Assembly: GCA_964474415.1 (NCBI GenBank) | Contig: CAYYSO010000086.1 | Span: 1-10,333 of the forward strand | Length of the DNA: 10,333 nt | Source: Methylomarinum sp964474415 | GTDB taxonomy: Bacteria > Pseudomonadota > Gammaproteobacteria > Methylococcales > Methylomonadaceae | Reading direction: 5' to 3' | Part shown: piece by piece, positions 1-8,500 of the stretch | Layout: every line of letters starts with the position of its first letter | How positions within the stretch are numbered: position 1 is the first letter of the stretch | Translations under genes and position numbers: made by a program | The notes under the pieces: generated by a model | What the model was told of the DNA's origin: nothing | The model's input: only the letters and a program-made list of their open reading frames with translations | Database searches by the model: none

Positions 1-2
1 GA

Positions 3-782
3 AGTATCAATGTTGAATTGAGAAAACGCTATGAATTATTTGCCAATGTACGTCCAGCAAAAAGCTGGCCGGGGGTTAAAACCCGATTTGAAGATGTTGA
101 TATCGTTATTGTCAGAGAAAATACCGAAGGTTTGTATTCCGGTCTGGAACATTATTTAACCCACAAAAAAGATGTTGCTGAAAGTTTAGCGGTAGTGACT
201 CGTGAAGGTTCTCAGCGAGTGATTGAGCACGCTTTTAAATATGCGCGTGAAAATAACCGAAAAAAAGTAACGGTCTGTCATAAAGCCAATATTTTAAAAT
301 ATACTCAAGGTCTTTTTCTTGATGTGGCCAGAGAAGTTTCCAGACAATTCCCTGATATTGAATTTGATGAAAAAATCATCGATGCGACTTGTATGCATAT
401 GGTGATGGATCCGCATCAGTTTGATGTCATTGTTTGTACCAACATGTTTGGAGATATTCTATCGGATTTAACGGCAGGATTAGTAGGTGGGCTGGGATTG
501 ATTCCTGGGGCCAATATTGGTCATGATGCCGCCTTGTTTGAAGCTGTGCATGGCAGCGCTCCTGATATTGCTGGTAAAAACCTGGCCAACCCTACTGCCG
601 TAATGATGGCAGGGGTAATGATGTTAAAGTATTTGGAAGAGTTCGATGCTGCCAATCGCATGCAGCAGGCTATCGAGAAAGTGATAAATGAAGGTGAATA
701 TGTTACTCCGGATTTGAATCCGTCATCTACAGCAGGAACCATAGAAATGGGCCAGGCTATTATTGAGGCAATAAAAAAATAA
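3..782 (+). CDS. icd: NAD-dependent isocitrate dehydrogenase, 5'-truncated
   Basis: This is the C-terminal part (259 codons plus stop) of an isocitrate/isopropylmalate dehydrogenase family enzyme. The frame is open from the first complete codon at base 3, so the true start lies outside the window. Isocitrate dehydrogenase oxidises isocitrate to 2-oxoglutarate and CO2 in the TCA cycle. The substrate-site motif ENTEGLYSGLEH is the isocitrate type, not the isopropylmalate type. CHKANILK carries the catalytic Lys (codon 282-284). NMFGDILSDL gives the metal-binding Asp residues (codons 453 and 465). HGSAPDIAGKNLANP has Asp (codon 564) where NADP enzymes such as E. coli Icd have Lys, which points to NAD as cofactor. 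Family bacterial NAD enzymes are about 330-340 aa, so roughly a quarter is missing. Homoisocitrate dehydrogenase is a less likely alternative. AcnB, the preceding pathway step, is encoded 827 bp downstream on the same strand. No terminator is evident after the stop. Confidence 0.9.
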   Translation, partial: SINVELRKRYELFANVRPAKSWPGVKTRFEDVDIVIVRENTEGLYSGLEHYLTHKKDVAESLAVVTREGSQRVIEHAFKYARENNRKKVTVCHKANILKYTQGLFLDVAREVSRQFPDIEFDEKIIDATCMHMVMDPHQFDVIVCTNMFGDILSDLTAGLVGGLGLIPGANIGHDAALFEAVHGSAPDIAGKNLANPTAVMMAGVMMLKYLEEFDAANRMQQAIEKVINEGEYVTPDLNPSSTAGTIEMGQAIIEAIKK

Positions 783-825
783 GGTAGTTAGAGCGAGGTG
801 GAATTTACCATAAATTTACTGAGTT

Positions 826-1290
826 CTATTGCCTTGGATGCTGTTTCTGATCAGGAGAAATTTTTAATTCCCAAAACAGTTTCATTAACAGGTGCTTTTC
901 TTTTTGCATAACCCGCTGCTGCATTTCAAAAGGATATTGAGTAGTGCATGCAGCGGCTATATCCATACAATATTCCAGAATAGTTTGATGTTTTTGTACG
1001 TTGCCGTTTTTGTTTAAAAAAAGTCGCATTAATTCCTTTATGAGCCTGGTGTCTGGTTTTTTATGGGCAAACCTATCCAAAAAACTATTGGCATCCGCTA
1101 CAGAAATACTGTGATCAAGCATTGCAACATGTTCAATCACAAAATTATACAATAGTTTTAATTCACCTTCCTGATTGATCCCATCGGCCCAGATCATTTC
1201 AATGAGAGGGATCAAATCCAGAAAATAAAAGTCTGAGTCGTTAAGGTCGAAATTGTTTTTCAGTTGCTCGAATATGTCTTGCTGATTCAT
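826..1290 (-). CDS. TerB-like small protein of unknown function
   Basis: A 154-aa soluble, probably all-helical acidic protein, with no signal peptide or obvious membrane segment. Residues 25-50 contain a WADG motif (W34-G37) followed by Glu43 in a helical context (IPLIEMIWADG, then a GELKLL stretch). This resembles the TerB/DjlA-N-type helical domain, in which an acidic DG-x(n)-E pattern can bind metal. That family was named after tellurite-resistance genes, but most members have no proven link to tellurite, so no function is assigned. The ATG at 1290 has no recognisable Shine-Dalgarno. A TATAAT box lies upstream (minus strand, bases 1325-1320), giving a leader of about 25 nt, but no good -35 is seen. 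It converges with icd, with 43 bp between the stops, and diverges from acnB, so it is its own transcription unit. Codon use looks like that of its neighbours. The frame is credible from its length and motif; the family call is from memory of the motif. Confidence 0.72.
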   Translation of the reverse strand: MNQQDIFEQLKNNFDLNDSDFYFLDLIPLIEMIWADGINQEGELKLLYNFVIEHVAMLDHSISVADANSFLDRFAHKKPDTRLIKELMRLFLNKNGNVQKHQTILEYCMDIAAACTTQYPFEMQQRVMQKEKHLLMKLFWELKISPDQKQHPRQ

Positions 1291-1363
1291 GTTGAATTGC
1301 TATCTAAATAACTAATGGAATTATAGATGGATTTTTCCATGAGAGAGTTAAATAGGTTGATTT

Positions 1364-1393
1364 TTGACATAGTTGCTACTCAGCGTAATTAAT
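1364..1393 (+). promoter_or_regulatory. Candidate sigma70 promoter for acnB
   Basis: A perfect -35 hexamer TTGACA (1364-1369) is followed after 18 bp by ATTAAT (1388-1393), a 4/6 match to the -10 consensus. Transcription would start near base 1400, giving an acnB leader of about 210 nt that begins just before the large hairpin at 1405. The -10 is weak and the spacer slightly long. A promoter nearer the gene is not excluded, although none with good boxes was found. Confidence 0.4.
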
Positions 1394-1404
1394 TGATCGA
1401 AAGT

Positions 1405-1489
1405 ATTTAATATCAGTTGCTTGCGGAAGAAGTGTATGTGACATGGATGTATTCACGGTGTCTTCTGGAGTAAGTGACTGATATTAAAT
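1405..1489 (+). promoter_or_regulatory. Long RNA hairpin in the acnB leader
   Basis: The arms ATTTAATATCAG (1405-1416) and CTGATATTAAAT (1478-1489) are perfect 12-bp inverted repeats. Pairing continues inward without a break to 1424/1470, giving 20 consecutive pairs of which three are G·U (1418/1476, 1419/1475, 1423/1471). After a 3-nt bulge (1467-1469) a second helix pairs 1425-1430 with 1461-1466, and GTGA/TCAC (1438-1441 with 1453-1456) can close the top. The G·U pairs form only in + strand RNA and would be A·C mismatches on the other strand, so the structure fits the acnB transcript. There is no adjacent U-run, so it is not a terminator. It could stabilise the mRNA 5' end or act as a regulatory element, or it could be a decayed miniature palindromic element. 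An outer pair AGCGTAA/TTACGCT (1382-1388 with 1496-1502) flanks it. Confidence 0.6.
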
Positions 1490-1597
1490 CCATAGTTACG
1501 CTAACGTAGTTACGATTTTTCTAGGTTTAATGGCTTCACATGATTGAAACGAGTAAAATCACCAACAAATTTATATTTACAGACTATAAAATTCCTA

Positions 1598-1602
1598 CAG
1601 GA
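1598..1602 (+). promoter_or_regulatory. acnB ribosome binding site
   Basis: CAGGA lies 6 bp before the ATG at 1609. This site decides the start: the in-frame upstream ATG at 1540 would add 23 residues unlike any aconitase N-terminus and has no Shine-Dalgarno. Confidence 0.7.
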
Positions 1603-1608
1603 TTCATA

Positions 1609-4179
1609 ATGCTAGAACAATATCGAAAACATGTTGCAGAACGCGCTGCTGAAGGCGTTGTTCCTAAACCCTTGGATGCAGAACAGGTCGCTGCACTGGT
1701 TGATCTGGTTAAACAGCCGCCGGTTGGAGAAGAGGAATTTATTCTGGATCTGTTGAGCAATCGTGTTCCTGCCGGTGTTGACGATGCCGCCTATGTGAAA
1801 GCGGGTTTTTTGGCCGCGATAGCTAAAGGTGAAGTAAGCTCGCCTATCCTCAATGCAGAGCTTGCCACTGAATTATTGGGCACCATGTTGGGCGGCTACA
1901 ATATCGCTCCATTGATTGAATTGCTCGATAATGAAACATTGGCGCCGATTGCAGCAAAAGCCTTGTCGTATACTCTGTTGGTATTTGATGCCTTCCATGA
2001 TGTCAAAGAAAAAGCCGATACCGGTAATGCGTTTGCAGTACAAATTATTCACTCCTGGGCTGAGGCGGAATGGTTTACCAGTAAGCCGGAGGTGCCGGAA
2101 AAACTGACAGTGACTGCGTTTAAGGTAACCGGTGAAACCAACACAGACGATCTATCACCGGCTCCGGATGCCTGGTCCAGACCGGATATTCCACTTCATG
2201 CCAAAGCCATGTTGAAAATTCCTCGTGAAGGCATCGAAAATGCGGAACAACAAATTGCAGAGCTGAAACAAAAAGGTTTTCCAGTCGCTTATGTTGGTGA
2301 TGTGGTGGGAACCGGCTCTTCGCGTAAGTCAGCGACAAATTCGGTGTTATGGTATATGGGAAATGATATTCCCTATATTCCGAATAAACGTGCCGGTGGG
2401 GTTTGCATAGGCGGAAAAATAGCGCCGATCTTTTTTAATACTATGGAAGATTCCGGTGCATTGCCGTTTGAATGTGATGTCTCCAATATGAACATGGGCG
2501 ATATTATCGACATCTACCCCTATGACGGTTTGGTGAAGCGTCATGATACAGACGAAGTTATCTGTGAATTCACATTAAAAACCGAAGTTATACTTGACGA
2601 AGTACGCGCTGGTGGACGAATTCCGTTAATTATCGGTCGTGGTTTAACCGACCGGGCCCGAAAAGCCTTAAAGATGAAACCTTCGGATGTTTTTCGCAGG
2701 CCGGGTTCATCTGAAAAGAGCACTAAAGGTTATACTTTAGCACAAAAAATAGTGGGTAAAGCCTGTGGTGTAGACGGTGTGCGTCCGGGAACGTACTGTG
2801 AACCTCACATGACAACAGTGGGGTCGCAAGATACCACCGGGCCGATGACCCGTGATGAATTAAAAGACCTGGCCTGTCTGGGGTTTTCCGCTGATTTGGT
2901 GCTGCAATCTTTTTGTCATACAGCGGCTTATCCAAAACCGGTTGATGTGGAAATGCAGCATACCCTGCCGGATTTCATCATGAATCGCGGCGGTGTATCA
3001 TTACGTCCCGGCGATGGCATTATACATTCCTGGTTAAACAGGATGTTATTGCCGGATACTGCCGGTACCGGCGGTGATTCACACACTCGCTTCCCTATCG
3101 GTATTTCCTTCCCTGCCGGGTCAGGTTTGGTGGCCTTTGCTGCGGCAACCGGTGTCATGCCGCTGGACATGCCTGAGTCTGTACTGGTGCGTTTTACAGG
3201 AGAAATGCAACCCGGTATTACCCTGCGTGATTTAGTGAATGCTATTCCTTATGTAGCGATTCAACGCGGTTTGTTGACCGTGGAGAAAAAAGGTAAGAAA
3301 AATGTCTTTTCCGGTCGTATTCTGGAAATTGAAGGTTTGCCTGATCTTAAAGTGGAACAAGCTTTTGAATTATCAGACGCTTCAGCTGAACGCTCCGCAG
3401 GAGGGTGTACTATTCGCCTGGGAGAAGAGCCTATTCGTGAATACCTGAACTCCAATGTGACCTTGCTTAAATGGATGATTGCCGAAGGTTATGGCGATGT
3501 TAGAACTCTACAGCGCCGGATTGATAGTATGCAAGAATGGCTGAAAAACCCCGTGTTATTAGAGCCAGATGCCGATGCGGAATATTTTGAAGTCATTGAA
3601 ATCAACATGAATGACATCAAAGAACCGATTATGGCTTGCCCAAATGACCCGGATGATGTGAAAACCTTATCCGATGTCGCCGGCGCTAAAATTGATGAAG
3701 TCTTTATTGGTTCCTGTATGACTAATATCGGTCATTTTCGTGCCGCCGCTAAATTATTACAACAACAAAGCGGCGAGCTGCCGACTCGATTATGGATGTC
3801 TCCGCCAACCAAAATGGATCAAAACCAGTTAACCGAAGAAGGCTATTACAGTACCTTCGGTAAGGCTGGTGCCAGAACAGAAATGCCGGGCTGTTCCTTG
3901 TGTATGGGCAATCAGGCGCGGGTTGCAGATAATGCCACGGTAGTATCCACTTCAACTCGTAATTTCCCCAATCGCCTAGGTAACAACGCCAATGTTTATC
4001 TGGCATCGGCTGAATTGGCTTCAATCTGTTCAATCCTGGGGAAAATACCAACTTTTGAAGAATATATGCAATATGCCGGTGTCATTGATGAAGCGAGAGA
4101 GGATACCTACCGTTATCTGAATTTCGATCAAATAGACAGTTATCGAAAAAAAGCGGAACAGGTAAATGTTGAAAGCTGA
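1609..4179 (+). CDS. acnB: Aconitate hydratase B (AcnB)
   Basis: Cytoplasmic [4Fe-4S] enzyme that interconverts citrate and isocitrate through cis-aconitate in the TCA cycle. The protein is 856 aa (E. coli AcnB is 865) from the ATG preceded by CAGGA; it begins MLEQYRKHVAERAAEG, typical of AcnB. It has the AcnB domain order: an N-terminal HEAT-like domain (about 1-155), the swivel domain (about 165-370, with TNTDDLSPAPDAW and VGTGSSRKSATNSVLWYMG), then the catalytic domains. The cluster ligands are Cys703 (GSCMTNIGH) and Cys762/Cys765 (PGCSLCMGNQ), with the same 59- and 3-residue spacing as E. coli C710/C769/C772. GGDSHTRFPIGISFPAGSG and the other active-site blocks are intact. No frameshift or missing catalytic element was seen. 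In E. coli, AcnB that has lost its cluster binds mRNA including its own; that is family knowledge and untested here, but the structured leader makes it relevant. A rho-independent terminator follows about 45 bp after the stop. Confidence 0.97.
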   Translation: MLEQYRKHVAERAAEGVVPKPLDAEQVAALVDLVKQPPVGEEEFILDLLSNRVPAGVDDAAYVKAGFLAAIAKGEVSSPILNAELATELLGTMLGGYNIAPLIELLDNETLAPIAAKALSYTLLVFDAFHDVKEKADTGNAFAVQIIHSWAEAEWFTSKPEVPEKLTVTAFKVTGETNTDDLSPAPDAWSRPDIPLHAKAMLKIPREGIENAEQQIAELKQKGFPVAYVGDVVGTGSSRKSATNSVLWYMGNDIPYIPNKRAGGVCIGGKIAPIFFNTMEDSGALPFECDVSNMNMGDIIDIYPYDGLVKRHDTDEVICEFTLKTEVILDEVRAGGRIPLIIGRGLTDRARKALKMKPSDVFRRPGSSEKSTKGYTLAQKIVGKACGVDGVRPGTYCEPHMTTVGSQDTTGPMTRDELKDLACLGFSADLVLQSFCHTAAYPKPVDVEMQHTLPDFIMNRGGVSLRPGDGIIHSWLNRMLLPDTAGTGGDSHTRFPIGISFPAGSGLVAFAAATGVMPLDMPESVLVRFTGEMQPGITLRDLVNAIPYVAIQRGLLTVEKKGKKNVFSGRILEIEGLPDLKVEQAFELSDASAERSAGGCTIRLGEEPIREYLNSNVTLLKWMIAEGYGDVRTLQRRIDSMQEWLKNPVLLEPDADAEYFEVIEINMNDIKEPIMACPNDPDDVKTLSDVAGAKIDEVFIGSCMTNIGHFRAAAKLLQQQSGELPTRLWMSPPTKMDQNQLTEEGYYSTFGKAGARTEMPGCSLCMGNQARVADNATVVSTSTRNFPNRLGNNANVYLASAELASICSILGKIPTFEEYMQYAGVIDEAREDTYRYLNFDQIDSYRKKAEQVNVES

Positions 4180-4223
4180 TTTACCAAGGCGACCAACTCG
4201 ATTGTAACCAGAATTGGTTTATT

Positions 4224-4256
4224 GAGAACGCAGAGTGACTAAAACTCTGCGTTTTC
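4224..4256 (+). terminator. Rho-independent terminator of acnB
   Basis: AACGCAGAGT (4227-4236) and ACTCTGCGTT (4244-4253) form a perfect 10-bp stem with a 7-nt loop. The stem extends to 13 bp (4224-4256) with one G·U pair. The arm runs into TTTTC, giving a short U tract. It sits 45 bp after the acnB stop and separates acnB from zapE. Confidence 0.8.
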
Positions 4257-4322
4257 TGTATCAGTAAAAGGTGATTAATTCAGCTTACAACAAAGATAGT
4301 TGCAAATTATTAAGCCTGATTG

Positions 4323-5474
4323 ATGTTCAAAAAATTATTCCTTCCATCCTTGTCTGTTCAAAAAGTATCGAATGATACAGATAAGTCTATTGATCTAGTT
4401 AGCAAATACCATGCACTTGTTGCGAAAAATAACTTTCAATATGACGCCTCGCAATTAAATATAGTCCAGCATTTGCAAGAGTTGATGGAACGCGTACAGT
4501 TACAGGAAAAATGTCAACAGCGTTTCTTTACCCATAAATTTACAGGTAAAACCTCTGTTGTTCAGTGTAAACATTTATATATCTACGGTGGGGTTGGACA
4601 AGGCAAATCCATGTTAATGGATTTGTTTTTTGCAAGCTGTCCGATTAAACATAAACGTCGTGTGCATTTTCATGCTTTTATGCAGGAAGTGCATAATTTT
4701 ATTAATCGCAGGGAAAAAGATCATCAGAGCGACGTGATGATTGCTTTATCCAAACAAATCAGCAAGTCATCATTATTGCTTTGTTTTGATGAATTTCATG
4801 TCACCGATATAGCGGATGCGATGATAATGGAAAGGCTGTTTCGCTGTTTGTTTGAGCAAGGAGTGGTGGTGGTCATGACTTCCAACCGCCATCCTGCTGA
4901 TTTGTACCAGGGCGGTTTGTTGAAGGAACAGTTTCTGTCTTTTGTCGATTTATTACGGAAAAAATCTCAAATCATAGAATTGACGGGTAAAGTTGATTAT
5001 CGCTTTCTGTGCCCAAAAAGTCAGCAAAAACGCTATGTTTACCCTTTAAATACCCAGGCGGAAGAATTTATCCAAGCCACTTTTAAACAACACAGCCGTT
5101 GTGATGGACTTAAAGCCGGCAGCATCCATGCTTTTGGCCGGGAGATTGCCTTGACTGCTGTACATGGAAATATTGTCTTAACATCGTTTTCCGAATTATG
5201 TGCACAACCTTTGGGAGCAGCTGATTATCTGAAAATTGCTGCACAATTCAATACAGTCATTATGACCTGCATTCCGCGACTTTCTCCTGATTTCTGTAAT
5301 GAAGCCAGGCGTTTTGGAACGCTGATTGACGCACTTTATGAACATAGAGTGATGTTTATCTGCAGTGCCGAAGCTTCACCCGCAGAGCTTTATAAGGAGG
5401 GTGAGGGAGCTTTCGAGTTTCAACGGACAGTTTCCCGGTTGATGGAAATGCAATCAGCAAACTACTGTCAGTAA
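4323..5474 (+). CDS. zapE: Cell division protein ZapE (AFG1/YhcM-like ATPase)
   Basis: A 383-aa P-loop ATPase of the AFG1 family; E. coli ZapE is 375 aa. In E. coli, ZapE associates with the FtsZ ring and affects its stability during late division, particularly under stress. Visible motifs are Walker A GGVGQGKS (residues 89-96, Lys95), Walker B LLLCFDEFHVTD (Asp156, Glu157), the sensor-like stretch VVVVMTSNRHPADLY, and the family's GGLLKEQFLSFVDLL segment. The N-terminal region (SKYHALVAKNNFQYDASQ) matches the usual lead-in. There is no signal peptide, so it is cytoplasmic or peripheral at the membrane. The start is uncertain: TTG at 4320 and ATG at 4323 are adjacent; ATG is preferred. Neither has a Shine-Dalgarno. 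A weak promoter, TTACAA (4285-4290), 17 bp, TATTAA (4308-4313), would start transcription almost at the start codon, so a leaderless mRNA is possible. The gene follows the acnB terminator, so it is probably transcribed separately. Confidence 0.92.
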   Translation: MFKKLFLPSLSVQKVSNDTDKSIDLVSKYHALVAKNNFQYDASQLNIVQHLQELMERVQLQEKCQQRFFTHKFTGKTSVVQCKHLYIYGGVGQGKSMLMDLFFASCPIKHKRRVHFHAFMQEVHNFINRREKDHQSDVMIALSKQISKSSLLLCFDEFHVTDIADAMIMERLFRCLFEQGVVVVMTSNRHPADLYQGGLLKEQFLSFVDLLRKKSQIIELTGKVDYRFLCPKSQQKRYVYPLNTQAEEFIQATFKQHSRCDGLKAGSIHAFGREIALTAVHGNIVLTSFSELCAQPLGAADYLKIAAQFNTVIMTCIPRLSPDFCNEARRFGTLIDALYEHRVMFICSAEASPAELYKEGEGAFEFQRTVSRLMEMQSANYCQ

Positions 5475-5507
5475 ACAGGCAAGATAAATTATATAAAATG
5501 AGCCTGT
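5475..5507. repeat. Short inverted repeat after zapE
   Basis: ACAGGC (5475-5480), directly after the zapE stop, and GCCTGT (5502-5507) are a 6-bp inverted repeat around a very AT-rich 21-nt spacer. It has no U tract and a large loop, so any role (mRNA 3'-end protection, for example) is speculative. Confidence 0.3.
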
Positions 5508-5528
5508 AACATGTCGTTATTTCTACGC

Positions 5529-5550
5529 TCGTTAGCAGACTAACGACCTT
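5529..5550 (+). terminator. Possible weak terminator between zapE and the RND gene
   Basis: TCGTTAG (5529-5535), loop CAGA, CTAACGA (5540-5546) form a perfect 7-bp stem, followed on the + strand by CCTTTATT. The T tract is broken, so this is a weak candidate for ending zapE transcription. On the minus strand no T-run follows it, so it gives no clear terminator for the convergent pump operon. Confidence 0.35.
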
Positions 5551-5587
5551 TATTGAATTAGCTGTGGTCTGTTTGCCCAGCATGCAA

Positions 5588-8500
5588 CTAATTAAGTTGA
5601 CGCTCGCGCGCCAGCAACAGATAAAACGCTGGCAGGATAAACAGTGTAAATAACGTGCCGACGCCCAGACCGCTGGCAATCACCAAGCCAATATCAAAAC
5701 GGCTGGCGGCGCCAGGGCCCGATGCGATTAATAACGGGATCATGGCGACAATCATCGATACCGTAGTCATTAAAATCGGTCTTAAACGAATCCTGGCCGC
5801 TTGTTCTACCGCTTCATGTTTCGATAAGCCCTTTCGAATCTGCAATTGATTGGCAAATTCCACAATTAGAATCCCATTTTTCGCCACCAGGCCGATGAGG
5901 GTTATCAAGCCCACCTGAGTGTAAATATTGATTGAAGCAAACCCGAGCATAATAAAAGCCAAGGCGCTGGCAATGGAAAGTGGAACCGATATTAAAATAA
6001 TCAGCGGGTCACGCCAGCTTTCAAATTGGGCGGCCAGCATTAGATAGATGATTAGCAGGGACATGAAAAAGGTGAAAATAAGCGTAGTGCCCTGTTGTGC
6101 ATACTGGCGTGAACTACCGGTGTAATCGTAGCTGTAGCCACGCGGAAAAATTTCATCTGCCTGTTGCTCCAGATAGTCCATGGCATCTCCTAACGTTACA
6201 CCCGGTGCCATCATACCCGACAAGGTTAAGCTGTTGAGCTGTTGAAACTGTGTTCTTTTACCGGGTTCGACCGAATTTTCAATTTGCACCAGCGACGACA
6301 ACGGTACCTGACCTCCCGATACAGTGCGCAGATAATAATAATCAAACATGCTGATATCAAGACGGGACAAATCATCGACTTGGGGGATAACCTTATAACT
6401 ACGTCCCTGTAAGCTAAAGCGATTGGTATATTGCTCGCTTAATAAACCGGCCAGGTTACGACCTATTTCTTTCATTGTCAGTCCCAGATCGGCAGCTCGG
6501 TCACGGTCTATCACCAAGGTTGATTTAGGCCGGTCAAAATTGACATCTTTCATTAAAAAGCTAAAGCGGCCGCTTTGCATTGCTTGAGCCAGCAACTGAT
6601 CGGCTACCTGATCAAGTTGTGTATAATCAGCATCCGTCATGATTACGAACTGTAACGGTAAGCCACCGCCTGATCCCGGTAAGCTTGGGCGAGGGATTAC
6701 AGCCGTCTTGAAGCCAGCAACCTGATTGACTTTGGTTTGAAGTTCCGGCTGGATTTCCATTTGCGATCGTTTGCGCTGAAAAGTCGAAGGTATTTTAAAA
6801 CCACCAAACACGACATTGTTATCACTACCGAAACCGAGCAACCAAAAACTTTCCTTATATTCGGGAATGGCCTCGAATTGTTTCATTAATTCCCGGGAAT
6901 AAATTTCATCATACTCCAGTGTCGCTGTTTGCGGTCCAGTCGCTATAAAAAACAGGATACTTTGATCCTCTACCGGTGCCAGTTCTTTCTGCGACAGAGT
7001 AAACATGAAATAAATACTGACCATGACCAGTAAGGCAAAACCAAGAATTAAACCCGGAAATTCAAGGATACAATGCAACAGGTGCTGGTACTTTTCAGCC
7101 AGCCAGTTAAACGCATGCTCGACCATTTGCTCAAATTTGCCGATAGAGCTCTTGTTCTTTAACACTTTGGAGCTAAGCATGGGTGATAGGGTCAATGCCA
7201 CAATACTGGAAATAACGACCGCAGCCACCAATGAAAAAGCGAATTCGGTAAATAGTGTTCCAATTAGGCCACCCATAAATCCAATCGGGATGTAGGCGGC
7301 AATCAAGGCAACGGTGGTTGCAATAATCGGTAAAATTAGTTCGCGCGTGCCTTCGATAGCAGCCTGAAAGCGGGGCGCGCCCAGTTCAATGTGGCGATGA
7401 ACATTTTCGACCACGATAATGGCATCATCAACCACCAAGCCAATACCTAATACCATGGCCAACATAGTCAGCAGATTGATTGAAAAGCCCAGCAACAGCA
7501 TTAAAAAAGTACCGCCAATTAACGATAATGGCACGGCTACCGAAGGCACCAAAGCAGCACGAACAGAACCCAGGGATAAATAAATAATCAACAGTACAAT
7601 GATTATTGCTTCAACTAAGGTGCGAAACACTTCATCTATCGAATCCTGAATAAACTGACTGGAATCGTAGGGTAATAGTACATGCAGATCTTCCGGCAAG
7701 TCCTTTTCCAGATCCTGCAATGCACTGCGTACGCGTTGAGCGACCGTTAGAGGATTGGCGCCGGGCGCTTGTTCAATGCCCATAAAAATAGCCACTTTGC
7801 CTTTATACCAATTAACTGAATCATAATTTTCGCTACCCAGTTCGATATCGGCTATATCGCTTAAGCGGATCAATGCCTCGTCCCGCTTGCCGACTACTAT
7901 TCTCCTGAAGTCGTTTTCGGTGCGAACATCCGTCGTTGCGCTCAAGTCGATTTCGACAAATGCGCCTTTAGTCTGACCTGCGCCGGAAAGGTAATTATTG
8001 TTGCGTAACACTTGGTCTACATCTTCCGCCGTTACAGACAATGCTGCCATGCGTTCAGGATCCAGCCAGATACGCATAGCAAACGTTTTATTGCCCAGTA
8101 ATTGCGCTTTACCGACACCAGGCACGGCCTGCATTTTAGGTTGTAGTACACGCAGCATGTAATCGCTGATTTGCGATGGTGTCATGGTGTCACTGTACAA
8201 GGCCAGATACATCAGAGCCGTTCTGTCACCGGTTTGCGAATTGATGACCGGGTCTTCGGATTCGGCAGGCAAAACATTACGTTTGCTTGCCACTTTGGCC
8301 TGAATTTCCGCCACAGCTGCATTCGGATCATAATTCAGGCGCATATGCGCTTCAATCGTCGAACGGCCTTGACGACTGCTGGACGATAAATAATCGATAC
8401 CCTCGGATTCGGCAATCGCCTGTTGTAACGGTGTGGTAATAAAGCCTTTGATTAATTCGCTGTCGGCGCCAGGATATGTCGTGGTAACGGTAACCACGGT

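Noticed and set aside
802..816. AATTTA-CCA-TAAATT inverted repeat between icd and the TerB-like gene, as a bidirectional terminator
   Set aside because: The stem is AT-only, 6 bp with a 3-nt loop and no adjoining T-run on either strand.
1327..1340. ATGGA-TTTT-TCCAT mini-hairpin upstream of the TerB-like gene, as an operator
   Set aside because: A single 5-bp stem; too short to separate from chance and no second site was found.
1540..1608. Longer acnB start at ATG 1540, adding 23 residues
   Set aside because: No Shine-Dalgarno before it, and the extra residues are unlike AcnB N-termini; ATG 1609 has CAGGA at the right spacing and gives the usual MLEQYRKHVAERAAEG start.
2120..2935. Several minus-strand open frames of 60-80 codons within acnB, and similar ones within icd and the pump operon
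   Set aside because: They lie wholly inside strongly supported genes in other frames, have no ribosome sites and no recognisable motifs.
5356..5679. 107-codon minus-strand frame spanning the end of the RND gene and the end of zapE
   Set aside because: It overlaps two well-supported genes in other frames, and its low-complexity Cys/Arg-rich translation shows no domain.
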